Of a DNA stretch of 64,000 nt, positions 11,456-25,719 are shown in pieces. The DNA is from Ridgeia piscesae. Lineage: Eukaryota; Annelida; Polychaeta; Sabellida; Siboglinidae. A program made the position numbers and the translations under genes. The stretch is taken from positions 53,501 through 117,500 of the forward strand of contig JAODUO010000542.1 of NCBI GenBank assembly GCA_025642075.2, given 5' to 3'. The notes under the pieces were generated by a model. It searched no databases. It had not been told where the DNA came from and worked only from the letters and a program-made list of their open reading frames with translations. Each line of letters opens with the position of its first letter. The first letter of the stretch is position 1.

Positions 11456-12830
11456 AATTTGCTATCGAGTGCTGCCGTGAACAGCTTGGACGATATGGTA
11501 TCTCCCTGTCGGACTCCTCTCCCGATGATAATCTTCTTGCTTACTTTGTGTAAGACTGTCATCGAGCTGTTGGTGTAGATTTCCTTCAGGAGTTCGATGT
11601 ACACATCTTCTATCCCCTGTTTTTGAAGCGAGGTCATACTGCTTTAGTTTGCACTGAGTCGAAGGCTTTCTCGTACTCGACGAATGCGATGCAGAGTGGG
11701 ATATTATATTCTCTGCACTTCTCCTTCAGTTGGTTTACGACGTGGACGTGGTTTGTCGTTGAGTATCCGCTACTTAATCCAGCTTGCTCTCATGGCTGGT
11801 TTTCGTCGAGTGTCTTCTCTAGTCTTTTCGTTGGTATTTTCGTGAGTAACTTATAGATATTTGATAGTAGACATGTCGGTCTGTAATTCTTGAGGTATTT
11901 CTTATTTCCCTTCTTGAAGATTATCATAATTCTTCAACGACATCGTTATTCGTCTTTCTGATTGTAAAAAGCATTTGGTTTTCAGCTTAGCAATTACATG
12001 TCTTCGAGATGGTTTCTTCTCCTGCTTTCAATGTATCGATATTTATACGATCGTTGCCTGTTGCTGTTCCATTCTTCATATATCGTAGCGCCGCTTCCAC
12101 CCCCCTGATGTTATCTCTGGTACCTCTTTTGTGTCATTTTGGATTATGGTACTCTGTTCACTGTCGCATAGCTCGGTGTAGAATTCCTCTATTCGTTCTA
12201 TGATCTTATATTGATCATGGATTTCTCTATACCCTATTTGTCCATGCAGGAGTGTGAGCAGTCTGTCTTGGTCTAACTTCTGCGTTCTTCGGACTTTCTT
12301 CAGGCTCTTTGATGCCATGATCGTTTCTCGTATGATCTCTTGGTTGTATTTCCTGATGTCCTCTCTTGCTTTCGTTTTGATGGTCTTGGATATTTCTGCG
12401 TATTCTATTCGTTGTTTATCGTTGCCGTCTTCCGCCATGTCTCGTCGTTTCGTCATCAGGGCTCGTGTTGGTGTCGATATCCTCGATTTCAGTGGCTTGT
12501 GGATTGCCTTAGCTACGCTTGACGCGCTTTGTTAGATCATGCTTGTGATGGTTTCACTCATGGTGTCGATGTCGTCTAGTTCTTGTAGTGTCTCGAATCG
12601 GTTTCTCAATTCGAGTTATATGCCCCCGTTTGGGTTAGAAGACCAGCGACCAAAATCAACATCAAACTCTCCTCACGAACCCCGTTTCCTGATGGCAGGA
12701 TCCGATTATCCGACTGCACGATAGCAGAAGAGGAGTTGCGCTGAAACTCCGGCTCAGACCACGGAATATGTTATGAATTTGGTTCTGCCACCGGTGGAGG
12801 TTTTCTTGAGGGGTTCTGTTCGCGAGTTTA
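11431..12830 (-). mobile_element. RTE-like LINE fragment, right copy of an inverted pair
   Basis: Minus-strand frames encode the same linker as the copy at 7.3 kb (12076-12456) and continue into RT, including GRGVRQGDTISSKLFTAAL near 11.46-11.52 kb, the RQGD-x-hydrophobic-S motif of LINE reverse transcriptases. Frame breaks are frequent and there is no complete ORF. The first 1.05 kb is the reverse complement of 7296-8350, so the two could pair as long inverted arms about 3.4 kb apart. Confidence 0.8.
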
Positions 12831-12856
12831 TAGTCTAGCTAGTCCTGTTGAGCGGC

Positions 12857-13002
<146 letters not shown>

Positions 13003-13202
13003 GCTATATGCGTCGCAATTTTTCTGAGCTGAAAAGTGAGGGGGGACAATTCCTATGCTGTCCCCCAACGCTGAAAAGTGGGGGGACGCGTTCTCCCCCA
13101 CCGTCACCCACCGATCGACGCCCGTGATTTAGCCATATAAATTATATATTCGTCATTCCTGTGTACAAGGTAACCTCAGTCATCAGTGTGTCGCTTTAAC
13201 AG

Positions 13203-14551
13203 CGAGCGACAACTCCGCGTCTGGCAGTTGGCTGGACAGCGAGGACACAAGCGTGTTGTCATCGAGTGACTCCGACAAAGAAGCTGCTATCAACGCCTCT
13301 TCTGCCCCAAGCTGTTCTCCAGACACAATTCTACAGCAACTACCGAACGCCACGTAAGTCCATATTTATCTTTACTTATAACTGTAAGTCGTATGCTTCA
13401 ATGAACAAATTCTGCAGAAGATATTCATAATTCACCCTCACGCAACAGGTAGAACTGAATTGTCGCTCAACAAATACACCACCATTATGAGGTGCTGATT
13501 AACTAAATATCAATTGTTTCCAGGTATGATTTCATTTTATAGATATAAACAGGTGTATGTTTGGAAGGCGGACAAAGCTGGCACATATGGCCGTTGCATA
13601 GATATGAATAGTACACACTGGTAGAACAAGATCGCCTAGTCACTATCTGTTGACACATGATACAGTGACGGCAATAGTGGCTGGTGACAGTCTCGCTGCT
13701 TCACGGCAGTGAGCCACCGCAGTCCCAGGTCGTACATAGCACTACACCAAATGTAATCTAATATATCATGTTAACTATTTATTGACTCCAGTTAGTCGGT
13801 GTTGTATATGTTCAATGCCTCAGTAATATGCCTGTGTTTAAGACATGTCAGTCTGCCGAAAAGTGTACATAATATGTTACTGTCTGAGGGGTGAGTACGG
13901 CTTTTTAGATGACAAAACACTTCTTGATTAATAATATATTTGATTTGCTATAGACCGGATCCATAATTGTTCGAGGCGCTTTACAAGGTATAATAAGTCC
14001 CGCCTCCGAAGATGTTGGAGAGATCACCCAGACCTACAAAATTACAATTTCACAAATTACCGAACCTAAGCCAGGCAAACCGAATGAGAATAAGGTAAAC
14101 CAACAACAAACCAACGATGCCAACATCACCAACAACAACAACAACAACAACAACAATAGTACATCAGATAATAAACTGGAATTCAACTATTGTATGATCC
14201 CATGTTAAACTCACTGCCAGGTCACACCCCTTCCCCTAATGACTAAGCTGGAGGCTACAGCCTGCTCCACTAAGAATATAATCATCGCCCACTTTGTCAC
14301 AAGGACACATCTTCATATCACTCTCCCAGCCAACACAATTAACTGAGCTGGTGGCTGCTGGCATATCCCATTAGTGCATCTGCAAGTTAAGATGTCCTGT
14401 TCGAGACATTTCTTACATATATTACATTGTTCAGCAGGTTTCTACCATATACTTCCAGTGAATACTACAATTTCTGCCCTGCAAGTAGAAGGCAGCCAGT
14501 TGTTCACTGCAGCCCCAGTGCAGCGAGCCAGCTTATCATTCCAATCTATAG
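13203..14551 (+). CDS. Two candidate exons of an unidentified gene
   Basis: Exon A (13203-13353) lies between CGCTTTAACAG and GTAAGT. In one phase it encodes an acidic serine-rich segment (SGSWLDSEDTSVLSSSDSD). Exon B (14459-14551) lies between ATACTTCCAG and GTAAAT and fits that phase (A ends with 2 nt of a codon and B supplies 1). The joined frame is open, but other phases of both exons are also open, so the protein is uncertain. No domain was recognised. The intervening 1.1 kb has only a short CAA run (about 14130-14157). Confidence 0.3.
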
Positions 14552-14815
14552 GTAAATAAATAATGATCTACCTCTATGGGAGCTACATGTTACATATAGG
14601 TCAATGCGGTCTACGTTTTACGTGTTTATTGATCCTGAATATGAAATCCAGTAATAACTGTTTAAAGTAGGCCATACTTAAAATGCTACATTAGTTTTGT
14701 AGTTTCTTGTTAATAACAGTAATAAGAGTTAAGTTAGCCATATGTGAATGAAAAACAAAATTTTCACAAAATACAATTCCTGGTTGGAGTCGAGAGTGTT
14801 CGTTTATAATCAGTA

Positions 14816-14945
<130 letters not shown>

Positions 14946-16497
14946 GCTGTTGGTCGCGATGCGACAGAGACTGCTTCCATCACCTGACTGTTGCTCTCCA
15001 TTTATCTCTCTGCAGTGTAGAGCACGACTGCACGGTATATCTTGAATTTTAATCCGCATGGACACATGATGGTTATTCCAGAGTCTCTGGCGTAGTCGAC
15101 CGAAAGATACACTAGCGTTGGCCATCCTCCTCTGTATTTCAACGTCAATGCGTCCATTACTTGATATAGTGCTTCCGTGGTAGGTTAATTCCAAAACAGA
15201 GTTCAGCTTGTTTCCATCAACCATGATATCCTCCTCTCGGGTTCTTGTAGAGTTAGGTTGGTACAGCACCTCAGTCTTCTTGATGTTAATCATCAGGCCG
15301 AACTTCTTTTACGGATCGGATAAAGCAGCCACTATGTTCTGCATCTCTTCAGCAGATTGGGCAACTAGTGCACTGTCATCTGCGAATAGCAGCTCTCTCA
15401 TCTGTATCCGAGTAGTCTTGGTCTTTGTCTCGCTCTGAAGTGTGTGACGTTGAATAGGTCAGCGCTCTGTCTGGACTGTATGTAGACGCCATCCCCCATG
15501 TCTCGGAAAGCCTCGTCGAACATTGCGGTTAGGAAGATTGAGAAGAGCGTGGGGGCCAATACACTACCTTGCTTGCCCCCATTTGTAACACTGAACAATT
15601 CCGATACTTTCCCTCCAACACTAACATTCGCCATCATTCCGATATGTAGAGCCTCGATCATAGTTGGGAACTTCTCTGGGCATCCATACTTCCTCAGTAG
15701 CTGCCATAGCCCGGTCCTCCCAACTGTATCGAACGTCCTACTTAGTCGACAAATTCCATGTACAGTGGTCGGTCCTGCTCAATGCACTTTTCTTGTAGAT
15801 GTCGTAGACAAACTATCATATCCACGATGCTCCGGTTACCTCCGAAGACACATTGTGTCTCCGGAATTACCTCTGGTATTATGTGGGTAGACAGTCTGTT
15901 GGGGAGGATCCTGGTGAAGATCATGCCTGCTATGGATATAAGAGAGATTCTTCTAAAGTTCCCACAGTCTGTTTGATCACCTTTTTTGTTGATGGTTAAA
16001 AATCTGGAATCCTTCCGTGGTTGTGGTACAGAACCCACCTCCCAGGCATTGTTGATTAGTTGGTGCAGTCTGCTGAACAGATTGTCTCCTCCATGCTTAC
16101 AAACTTCTGCAGTAATTCCATCTCATCCAGGTGTTTTGCCATCTTTCAGGCCGGCGATTGCTCTAGCCATCTCATCCATGGTTGGAATCTCATCGACGCA
16201 TGTTTTGGTAATGCGCTGCGGGATGTTGTCCAGAGTTTCGTGATCTATGTCGGCATAGGCATTGAGTAGCTTCTAGAAGTGTTCACTTCATCGTGTCACA
16301 ACTCTCTTGCTGTCAGAGAAGGAATCCATTCCATCTGTTGATTTCAGGTGAACAAGTCCCTTCTTCTTGGGTTATTGGGCGACAGCACTGTCCATATCCT
16401 GCTCAAAACTCTCCCTGTGGCTAAAGGTATTAATTTTGCGGTGTTGAGCTTGGTCGGTTTGCTTGTCTCTTGCCTGTTGTGCTTTTGATACAAATCG
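14946..16497 (-). mobile_element. LINE reverse transcriptase fragment
   Basis: Read on the minus strand from 16.5 to 14.95 kb the frames give, in order: KGDQTDCGNFRRISLISIAG (RT start), RSIVDMIVCLRHLQEKCIEQ, NGGKQGSVLAPTLFSIFL (an RQG-like motif) and LELTYHGSTIS with RRMANASVSFGRL (RT C-terminal region). Stops and frameshifts separate them. The order and spacing are those of one LINE polyprotein truncated at its 5' end. The first part before RT continues to about 16.49 kb. Confidence 0.85.

Positions 16498-16498
<1 letters not shown>

Positions 16499-16587
<89 letters not shown>
16499..16587. repeat. TA dinucleotide microsatellite
   Basis: Pure TA run of about 85 bp lying between two minus-strand LINE fragments. 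Confidence 0.97.
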
Positions 16588-16589
<2 letters not shown>

Positions 16590-16599
16590 CGTCCATAAT

Positions 16600-16971
16600 T
16601 GTCATCGTCTTCATCAACATCATCGTCATCATTGTGTCCCGTGGTTGTGCGAAAGCCTCAGCATACTGCTTCCACATCAGCCTATCATGCTATGTTTAGC
16701 ATACTCCTTTATTCCATACTCCATCTTCGTTTGTACGGCTGCTAACTTGTTCTTTGTTTGGGTGGTTAGTGCCCTTGTTTCCGCGCCGTACGTCATTGCT
16801 GGAAGTACGCACGAGTTGTAGACTTGTCTCTTCAAGCATGTCCCAATGGTATCCCTGAAGTTGTCGCGGTGCTTGGCGAATGCTGTCCACCCGGCCGTGA
16901 TTCTTCTTTAAATCCTCTTGTCTTGGGTTGTTGTGTCTGGTGGTGTATCTCTGTTCCAGGTAGATTATTTC

Positions 16972-16975
<4 letters not shown>
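16600..16975 (-). mobile_element. LINE RT C-terminal fragment
   Basis: The minus-strand reading includes RQVYNSCVLPAMTYGAET followed by LTTQTKNKLAAVQTKME, a block typical of RTE-like and related LINE RT C-termini. It is a different fragment from the one at 14.9-16.5 kb. An AT microsatellite (16976-17016) follows. Confidence 0.7.
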
Positions 16976-17016
<41 letters not shown>

Positions 17017-17047
<31 letters not shown>

Positions 17048-17327
17048 GCTTTATTGCCATATTCAACGTGCATTACATGATTAATTGGAATGTAGTATGG
17101 CGTTGACTCATATAGTGCCTATATATATACAATAAAATGAAATATGGCAAATAAATATAAGATATAGATATAAATATACATTGTACATAATTTGTTCTTT
17201 AAAATGTTTTTTAATATAATAAATAAATAAAGACAAAATTAAAATAATAGATTATCTATTTAACAATAATTGTGGTGTAAACTAGTTAATAAATAAATAA
17301 ATAAATACATATAAAATGTCCTTTAAT

Positions 17328-17391
<64 letters not shown>

Positions 17392-18120
17392 AAATTATCT
17401 TCTAAAATATAATTTAAATTAATAAACATACATTATAAGAGAACAAAAATATCATTTAAAAGTATATTTACAATTACAATTGAATGCGTCCAATTTTGTT
17501 TAAAAATATATTTATACAATTATTAAGTTAAGCTAAAATTTCAGGAAGAGAAGATTGTTGTTCAGCACCACCGATCCGCTACTGAGAATAGGTACACCCA
17601 CACCCCATACGCGTACGGCTCAGCCATACCAACCAGCGCCAGAAAATAACAATTCCGCCAGAGCGGTGAAAACAGCCAAGTTGCCAGGGTCTTTACAGCT
17701 ACGTTCTATATTTAATTCCTGATAAGGCTGATACGGCACTCGGGTAAAAACTATTTCTAAAACGATATGTTTTCGTACGGATGCATCTATAGCGTTTGCC
17801 TGACGGTAATAGTTCGAACAGATGATGGGCGGGGTGAGTTTGGTCTGAGATAATTTTGCCTGCTCTTTTTTGATCTGTCTTTATATATGGCTGTTAGAGA
17901 GGTGAGTTCACTACCGACAATTTTGGAAGCTGTTTTCACCACTCTGTCAAGCCTGCTCCTCTGGCGCTGGCTGATGCCGCCGAACCACATACATATTGAG
18001 AATGTAAGAATGCTCTCAATAGCAGAACGATAGAACTGAACAAGAATGTTTCTACTCAGCCCAAACTTCTTTAGTTGGCGCAGGAAGAACAGTCTTTGTT
18101 GGGCCTAATTGTCATAGGCC
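17017..18120 (-). mobile_element. LINE 3' end with UTR and TTA-type tail
   Basis: The minus-strand frame at 17787-17990 reads MWFGGISQRQRSRLDRVVK and SKIVGSELTSL, the extreme C-terminus of an L2/CR1-like reverse transcriptase. A shifted frame continues to the end of the coding part near 17.56 kb. An AT-rich 3' UTR follows (with an internal TA run at 17335-17387). The element ends in AATAAAGCTTTATTATT at about 17.03-17.05 kb, on the minus strand a poly(A) signal plus a TTA tail. Confidence 0.75.
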
Positions 18121-20411
<2,291 letters not shown>

Positions 20412-20596
20412 GGTTCTTATTGTTCACGGTTTTGGCGTTTTCGCCTATGAAGGTATTCGTAGTTATTAAGTTTATATTTCCACCGATGTGAATTAAATTG
20501 TTGATCTTAGAAAACGCTAAAAGCCCGAGCATTCGTGACCGTTTATCTAGAGGGTAGAGAATGCATATGGCTTAATTTAAATGCATGATATTAATG

Positions 20597-20597
<1 letters not shown>

Positions 20598-20638
<41 letters not shown>

Positions 20639-20745
20639 CATGCGCACACACATACATGCGCACGCTCACATGCACACATACGTACACACATACACACAGA
20701 CGTACACACTCACGTAGTGGCACACGTGTACATGCACACATTGGC
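20598..20745. repeat. TA run followed by CACA/TACACA-rich tract
   Basis: About 35 bp of TA is followed by about 110 bp of imperfect CACA, CATACA and CGTACA words. Confidence 0.85.
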
Positions 20746-21599
20746 ACGTAAACATTGAGTTCTCATGCACTGGCCTACAATAATATTCTGTCAAGCTAGT
20801 CCGTCCTATTTTTGTTTGTCTTTAATATGGTGAATACCTTAATTAGACCTTGAGCATACCGGCGAGCCCATGAATGATTATTGGTCTGCCATACCTATTA
20901 TGTTTTGTCATTAGGGGTGATATTTTGAAAATTTACAGGATAGTCAAGAACCTGTCATTCTTTGAACCATCACCCGTCTGAGGTCAGCATTCCTACCACA
21001 TGCGCATAAACAGCCAGTTGTTGTATAAATCTCGACTGTTGTGGTCAGGCAACATTGTAGACTCATTCCCATGCATTTTCCCACCACTATAGTTTGTAGA
21101 CACCCTCGACCCCGACCAACAACCAGCGGGAGAGCTGTGCGTCGTTACGAAATTATCAACATGCAATGTATTACTCTTTCTTAAATTGGAGAAAACGTTG
21201 AAAGCCCGACCAATCAAGATGATTTGTCTAGTGAATGGATAGATCGAATGAGATATATTATAAACAATACATTCGCACCTTCCAACGCACACAAATAAAA
21301 TATAACCAATAAGAAAAGGACTATTGCGAAACAATTACATCACCATGCATTCTACCCTTTTTTATTAGTATGTATTGCATTACTAACTCGGTTGCGTAGT
21401 TTTTTTTATTGCATTGCAGGTTCAATACATTCAATGATAACACTTGGAGAGTTATCGATAGGCAAGAAATAAGAACGAAATCAAGACTGATCGTCACAAC
21501 TTCTTTATTGCATAGCATATTTTTGCAACATGATGCATATGCTGTTCCATCATATCACTTCATTATATTGGTGAGTATCACTCCCTGTACGGGCTAAAA
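20746..21599. other. Spacer with nothing recognised
   Basis: Frequent stops on both strands; no exon or repeat family was recognised. Confidence 0.35.
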
Positions 21600-21603
21600 T
21601 TAA

Positions 21604-21700
21604 AAGCCGAGATCACTGCCGCGCAAGCCGAGATCACTGTCCGAGTTCACAGGCCGAATATCAGGCCGAGATCGCGAAAGGCCGAGATCACCGTGTAGCC
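21604..21700 (+). repeat. Clustered GGCCGAGATCAC modules
   Basis: The word GCCGAGATCAC occurs three times within 100 bp. GGCCGAGATCGCG, GGCCGAATATC and TCCGAGTTCAC are variants in the same cluster. The GGCCGA core is shared with the foldback elements at 22.7 and 52.5 kb, but the tail differs. Confidence 0.65.
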
Positions 21701-22728
21701 ACAGGAGGCTGGACGGGACTGGAGAATACCAGACATTCGCCCAAGATAAAGTCAAACTCGATAGGCCAGCATTACCATCTATGTGTGGGTTAGGTTGAAG
21801 GTACTTTTGACAAAATTGACATTAGATGTTTTACATGCTTTTTACGTTAGTGGTTAGAAAGTAGCCACCCCCGCAGCGGCAATTTGGTTAAAATGCGGAT
21901 TGTAACCCAGTCCACAGTCCATTTTCGGTCTCCATCACGCCTTAATCTGTCTCTGTTAGTGTACGTGTGTGCATTTGCATTAATAAGTGCATACATGCTA
22001 ATAATCTCTATTAATGCTCATAATGTATGTCATAAAAATGAGCCTGTCATAAAATGTATGGCTAAGGTTTTTATTTTGGTCCGTTTTATTTTTTTCCTAA
22101 ATGTATCAAATGAAACATGATAAAATATGATCAAATGTTGTTAGGCTTACGTTACATATAATTCAAAGGATATTTAAATTCTTTCGAGATGGCAGGGAAT
22201 GTTATTTTATGTCACTTGACTATGTACATATTTTACATAGAGCAAATTCGACATTTTCGCAAAAGGAAAACAAAACAATTCCGTGTCCCGGTCCGGTTGT
22301 AAGGTGCGCTTTGATTACCAGGAAACGAAACCACCGCGGGAATGTCCACTGGGTTTATTATATATCATAATATCATATGTACCCGTACTTTACTTTCGTT
22401 TTGTTCGAGTCACACCAAGAGATTGACGTATTCCTGAAAGAAACGTAGAACAGTGTCGACGTATTTACTGCAGCTGTTGTCAGCTTGTTTTGCCACGAAT
22501 CGAACTCGGAACTGCAATCTGCCTCTCTTCACTGACTATACAGACTATTATCTATACGTAAGTTTTTTTTTATCTGTCTAGACCAGATAATTCGGGCGTG
22601 ACGTGTGACATCGACTGTCAAACGTATTGGACGCAGTGACCAGCTGAGCTGGTGTCATGGGACTGGCTCATACGCCAGTTAGTCTAGTGTTAGTCTAGGC
22701 TCTGCGGCTATACGCCCGTTAGCGTATG
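21701..22728. other. Spacer with nothing recognised
   Basis: No coding exon was recognised. A small duplication of TACGCCNGTTAG words sits at about 22671-22724 just outside the composite element. Confidence 0.35.
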
Positions 22729-22737
22729 TTCGATATA

Positions 22738-24536
22738 GGTGGGCAGACAACTCGGCCCACCGACAACTCGGCCCAGGACAACTCGGCCCAGGCCGAGTTG
22801 TCTCGAGACAACTTGGCCCCAGTGTGAGATAACTCGGCCCCCTTCCAGAGACAACTCGGCCCGTGTATTTGTATAAGTACCATAGCGAACTATTGTTGAC
22901 ATTGGGGAAGAGTCATGTCGTTATGCAGCAAAGGTTTGGCAGTAAATATAATGTTGTATATCCTTTAAAAATATGCATGTATGCAAAACAAATTTAATAC
23001 CTATCGCATTAATTGTGATGAATGGGACTGAAATTACACCAGTAATTTATAGAGAATTTGGGCGAGTTTAGATGTGTAATATTGTAATCCAATTGTCTGC
23101 CACTGGGCCTACTAAAACACAATGAAGGGTGTACCTACATAATATTCCCTGCAAATAAATATATAATCTTTAGAAGAAACAGTTCGAACATCCAAAGAAA
23201 TTCCAGTTTGTGAAAATATATTCAAAACAATATTAGTCTATTTTGTAAAAAAAACTATACCAAAACCTTTTTATCTCATAGTTGAATGTAACTTGAACTG
23301 TCAATGAACTCCAGGGTCCTTAAATTTAGCGTAGCCTAATGGTACCCATGGAGAGGCTTCGTCTCTATATAGCCGTCATCATTATAATAATTAACCCAGC
23401 AGCCATTGCCATCGGGGCCAAGTTGTCTCTGGAAGCCGGCCGAGTTGTCTAACACCGGGGCCGAGTTGTCTCAAACTGGAAATCGATTTTGAGTGGAGTA
23501 CCGCAAGGATCAGTACTGGGACCTATTTTATTCTTAATATATATCAATGATTTGGATGATGACATAACAAGCAAGGTGTTGAAGTTTGCGGACGACACAA
23601 AAGTGTTTAGGAAAATTAAAAGTGATGCAGATAGACAGCATTTACAAGATGATCTTAATAAGTTGATAGAATGGTCCGAGAAGTGGCAAATGCTGTTTAA
23701 TTTTGGAAAGTGTAAGTGCCTCCACCCAGGACATGGGAATGAAGATGCACAATATACAATGGGTGGTACTGTACTAAATACTACCTTAAAGGAAAAGGAC
23801 TTAGGGTTAACTGTTAGTGCTGACATGAAGGTATCAGAGCAGTGTGGAATTGCAGCAGCGAAGGGAAACCAAATTCTTGGATTAATTAGACGAAATATAG
23901 TGTACAAAGAAAAAGAACTAATAATACTGCGGTATAAAACAATAGTTAGGCCTCACTTAGAATATTGTATACAAGCATGGAGGCCATATCGCAAGAAGGA
24001 TATTGATATGCTAGAAAGAGTACAAAGGAGAGCAACCAAAATTATAGCAAAACTCAGGAATATTAGTTATGAAATGCGTCTAAAAGAATGTGGTTTAACA
24101 ACACTAGAAACCAGAAGATTGAGAGGAGATCAGATTGAGGTGTTTAAAATATTGAATGGGTATGAAAATATTGACAGAATATTTTTTTCACAGTCGAGGA
24201 AGAGAGAAGGACTAGAGGACACGGAGTTACATTAGCAAAGAAGCAGTGTAGACTAGATATTAGAAAATTTTCATTTTCACAAAGAACAGTAAACAAATGG
24301 AACAGATTATCAGCTGATTGTGTAGGTGCTAGTAGTGTTAATATATTTAAAAATAAAATTGACATATACCTAAGACGGGCAGGGTATTCTTAGATAGATA
24401 GGTTGGACTCTCGATAAGCCAAATGGCTTCCTAGTCCACCTGCCATCTAGAGTTGAATCTCTAGGTGGCAATCTTGTTAAATCTTGTTAAACTCGGCCTG
24501 GGCCGAGTTGTCGGTGGGCCGAGTTGTCTGTCATTC
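22738..24536. mobile_element. Composite foldback element with GACAACTCGGCC termini and a nested LINE
   Basis: The left end from 22744 begins CAGACAACTCGGCCCACC. The reverse complement of the right end (24497-24530) is identical to it for 34 bases. Beyond that the left arm carries one extra 16-nt module. GACAACTCGGCC or its complement recurs about ten times, clustered at 22744-22862, 23415-23473 and 24492-24530. A 9-bp direct repeat, TTCGATATA, flanks the whole (22729-22737 and 24537-24545), though six non-matching bases lie between it and each inverted terminus. The only coding content is a LINE fragment lying between the inner and right clusters. No transposase was seen. Confidence 0.65.
23476..24491 (+). 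mobile_element. CR1-like LINE fragment, 5' truncated, nested in the composite element
   Basis: The frame from 23489 reads SGVPQGSVLGPILFLIYIND then KFADDTKVF (the RT catalytic FADD) and IVRPHLEYCIQAW, RVQRRATKII. It runs to 24235, where a single frameshift moves the rest (RKFSFSQRTVNKWNRLS to GYS-stop at 24393) into another frame. That tail is the usual C-terminus of CR1-type RTs. The 3' end has two copies of ATCTTGTTAA and then runs straight into ACTCGGCC modules. Confidence 0.88.
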
Positions 24537-24597
24537 TTCGATATATATATAGTCAAAGTCATAGTCATAGACATATAGAAGTGTTTCTACACACTAT

Positions 24598-24790
24598 AAC
24601 GGCCGTGGGCGGGGTTATTTGTCCCTATCCGGACAAATACCCTGGGGGACTATTCATCCGGATACGGGCAAAAAGCTCATGTTTGTTTATACGCTATTCG
24701 TCCGGATACGGACAAATAGCCCATGTTTGCCTATGCGCTATTTTACCAGATAAATACATCAGTCAAATAGCCTTACATGCTGTTTGACTG
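24598..24790 (+). repeat. Modules of GGACAAATA / ATTCGTCCGGATACGG
   Basis: TATTTGTCC...GGACAAATA and ATTCRTCCGGATACGG words recur within 190 bp in both orientations (ATCCGGACAAATA, GGATACGGACAAATAGCC), with CATGTTTG between. It looks like another short-module foldback repeat. It is followed at 24796-24912 by a loose TTCAATTCCAATTCAAT tandem repeat. Confidence 0.6.
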
Positions 24791-24914
24791 GACAGTTTTT
24801 TCAATTCCAATTCAATTTTTTTCAATTCAGTTTTTTCAATTCCAATTCAATTTCTTTCACATCTATTTTTTAATTCCAATTCAATCTATATTCATTCAAT
24901 TTCAGTTCCCGCTC

Positions 24915-25665
24915 CAATTCACATAACAAAAGTTAACCATAAAATGATATGATTAATGTGCATGCAAGGGGGTGATACAGCATGCTATGTATTTATTTAC
25001 TCATTATATAACACACACAATTAATTCAAACTATTTCAATGCATCAACCAGTGTTTAAACGTCAATACAGGCAAGGTGTTACAAACTGATTGAGTAGGTA
25101 GGAAGAATCTATAAATCCACTAAGTGGCTACTGGGTAAAATTATATATTTTAGAACATTTATATGGTTGTCACATTCTGGTTATAATCTACAAGTGTTGC
25201 CAGTCTTCACTGGATTTATATTTATTTGCACTGGTAATCTTTGAACTTTATCTAGTTACACTTTGGATTGTTTGGAGATATCCTGGCTTCCCTCCTGCTA
25301 CCTGGGTCGTCCTAATAAGTATTCGCTTAGCATGTGAAACTGGGAAAGTGTGACTGCTATCTGGGCAATTTCGATGGTTGGTTCTTGAAGAATTCTTTCC
25401 ATTATCGAACACATTCATGATCTCATCATTGACAACTTGCTCGGTAACACTAATAAAGTTTTGCAATAATATGACACCAGGGTTTTGATAATGAAGGAAT
25501 TTGCTAGGGCTCGCACAAAGTCAAGAAGATTGGAGAAATTGGCATAAAATGTGACGACCTTGTTGCCCCTGAGTTCCTAGTACATAAGTCGCGATATCAG
25601 CATATGTTTGTTAACTATGATACAAACTGACTTTGCATGAAAGGTTTGTTGTTTATTTGTTTCAG
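24915..25665. other. Spacer or 5' region of MOV10; no exon recognised
   Basis: No coding exon was recognised. The stretch ends at a clear 3' splice site (TTTATTTGTTTCAG at 25665), so MOV10 has at least one upstream exon, probably non-coding, that was not located. Confidence 0.35.
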
Positions 25666-25719
25666 AACATTAAACCCAAGAAGAAAGAGGGTCTGGACTT
25701 GGGGGTGGGCAGTGGTGTC

